Notes under the pieces: model-generated
Database searches by the model: none
Told to the model about the DNA's origin: nothing
What the model saw: the letters and a program-made list of their open reading frames with translations, nothing else
Shown: positions 62,757 through 64,000 of the stretch, in pieces
Position numbering within the stretch: position 1 is the first letter of the stretch
How the letters are laid out: each line of letters opens with the position of its first letter
Assembly (NCBI GenBank): GCA_039178835.1
Contig: JBCDFA010000004.1
Coordinates: 14,770 to 78,769 of the forward strand
Reading direction: 5' to 3'
Length of the DNA stretch: 64,000 nucleotides
From: AL-N1 sp039178835
GTDB taxonomy: Bacteria; Chloroflexota; Chloroflexia; Chloroflexales; Roseiflexaceae
Made by a program: the position numbers and the translations under genes

Positions 62757-64000
62757 ATGAGCAATATTACTGATCGTATCGCGAATCTTTCACCAGAACA
62801 ACGTGCAAAGCTTTTACGGCGTCTGAGTGAAAAACAGGGGAATGGGTCCTCGTCAATCATAGAACCACAGCCACGGACATCCCCCCATTTCCCGCTCTCT
62901 TTTGCTCAGCAGCGCTTATGGTTAATTGAACAGCTCCAACCTGGAACAGCCGCCTACAATATCTCAAAAGCGTGGCGTTTAGCTGGCTCAATCAATGTCG
63001 CTACATTGAAGACCGCTGTTCAGAAGATTGTCGAACGACATGAAGTGTTGCGAACCACATTTTCAATGATTGACGACCAACCTGTACAGGTAATTATGCC
63101 CTCTCTGGACGTGCCGATAGTCACGATTGATCTTTCAACTGTTGACCATGATGATCGCGAAACAACTGCAAATGTCGTGATACGCGAGGAGGCTCAACGC
63201 CCATTTTCTCTTGAGCAGAGTCCTCTCATGCGTGTGTATGTCATCTATCTCAGTGCCGAGGAGCACATTCTCCTCCTTACACAGCATCACATCATTACTG
63301 ATGGTTGGTCATTGGATATCCTCAACGATGAATTTTCGCAACTGTACACGGGTCTACAGGAAAAGAAAGCCATCGATCTACCAACATTGCCCGTGCAGTA
63401 TGCTGATTACGCGGTTTGGCAACGGCAGTGGTTGCAGGGGGCAACGTTGGAACGTCACCTACATTACTGGCGTGAACAGCTACAGGATGCGGCCCCTCTT
63501 GATATACCCACCGACTTTCCACGCCCAGCAGTGCAAAGCTATCGTGGTGGCGTTTTGCCGGTACGTTTTGGGAAGGATCTCACAGCACAACTTACTGCTT
63601 TGAGCCAGCGTACTGGGACAACGCTCTTTGTCACGCTTATGACGGCTTGGCAGGCCCTTCTGGCTCGTTACAGCGGTCAGGATGACCTGATGGTAGGTAT
63701 GGGGACAGCCGGACGAACGCGCAAGGAAATCGAAAACCTAATCGGTTTCTTCGTCAACACATTGGTGATTCGTACACAGTTGACCACAAATCTAACCGTC
63801 ATGGACATGTTAGAACGGGTACGTACTGTTGTCTATGATGCATACACCTACCAGGACCTCCCCTTTGAGTACTTAGTCGAACATCTCCAGCCTGAGCGTG
63901 ATCTGAGTCGACATCCACTTGTACAGATTGTGCTTGTTTTACAAAACACACCAAAGGTACAAACAGGAGCAGTTGCTGCAGAAATTGATACGGTATCTGA
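62757..64000 (+). CDS. Next NRPS, 5' part only (docking helix and C domain)
   Basis: The frame opens at ATG 62757, 10 bp after GAGGAT, and runs off the end of the window (414 codons seen). It begins MSNITDRIANLSPEQRAKLL, nearly identical to the N-terminus of the 47267 gene product, then a C domain with SFAQQRLWLIEQLQPG and HHIITDGWS (His177-178, the same positions). The final visible part reads YLVEHLQPERDLSRHPLVQI. The whole stretch is a close paralogue of the first C domain of the previous protein, more so than of the other C domains. It lies 91 bp after the previous stop, with no terminator between them. Confidence 0.9.
   Translation, partial: MSNITDRIANLSPEQRAKLLRRLSEKQGNGSSSIIEPQPRTSPHFPLSFAQQRLWLIEQLQPGTAAYNISKAWRLAGSINVATLKTAVQKIVERHEVLRTTFSMIDDQPVQVIMPSLDVPIVTIDLSTVDHDDRETTANVVIREEAQRPFSLEQSPLMRVYVIYLSAEEHILLLTQHHIITDGWSLDILNDEFSQLYTGLQEKKAIDLPTLPVQYADYAVWQRQWLQGATLERHLHYWREQLQDAAPLDIPTDFPRPAVQSYRGGVLPVRFGKDLTAQLTALSQRTGTTLFVTLMTAWQALLARYSGQDDLMVGMGTAGRTRKEIENLIGFFVNTLVIRTQLTTNLTVMDMLERVRTVVYDAYTYQDLPFEYLVEHLQPERDLSRHPLVQIVLVLQNTPKVQTGAVAAEIDTVS

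Noticed and set aside
62252..62860. Long minus-strand frame (202 codons) over the end of the four-module NRPS gene
   Set aside because: It lies opposite clearly conserved PCP coding sequence and the start of the next NRPS, has no family features and is a shadow frame.

Overview
This window looks like chromosomal DNA of a Chloroflexota-type bacterium, possibly related to Herpetosiphon. The reasons are the mixture of families: a single-RRM RNA-binding protein, a DUF4058 protein, a SHOCT-type small protein in an ABC operon, many GNAT acetyltransferases, and a large FAAL-started PKS/NRPS locus. The taxonomic call is inference from gene content only. I saw no rRNA, tRNA, CRISPR array or insertion sequence.

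Left part (1 to about 21.1 kb): ordinary single genes and short operons mixed with many broken genes. Intact genes include a 5'-truncated MarR-GNAT fusion, a divergent MFS exporter/ArsR pair, GNAT enzymes, a lipase-unknown-TPR set (5.2-8.1 kb), a CatA-like acetyltransferase, a cPLA2-like phospholipase, a SHOCT/ABC-transporter operon, an RRM protein with a tandem-repeat tail, a DUF4058 protein and a TetR regulator. At least seven genes are disabled by in-frame stops, frameshifts or deletion: GNAT, YjzC-like, NTF2-like, a membrane protein, LysE, alpha/beta hydrolase and SDR.

Right part (21.4 kb to the end, continuing beyond it): a biosynthetic gene cluster, all on the + strand. A first unit carries mbtH and three small unknown proteins and ends at a good terminator. 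Then follow htpG, a type II thioesterase, an Sfp-type phosphopantetheinyl transferase and a peptidase-S51-like protein. A strong promoter (27965-27993) precedes a fatty acyl-AMP ligase, a 4212-residue PKS/NRPS, a 1559-residue PKS, a 5132-residue NRPS and the start of another NRPS.

Reading the modules in order, the predicted product is an N-methylated lipopeptide. A fatty acid is activated by FAAL and loaded on an ACP, then extended and reduced to a beta-hydroxy acyl chain. It is joined to an N-methyl amino acid (possibly Val) and Ser. The Ser is extended by a malonate unit and reduced, which gives a statine-like residue. Leu, N-Me-Ser, N-Me-Leu and Asn (or Asp) follow, then units encoded beyond the window. 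No epimerisation domain and no releasing domain are seen here. The terminal tails of the megaenzymes suggest that the order of hand-over may not simply follow gene order.
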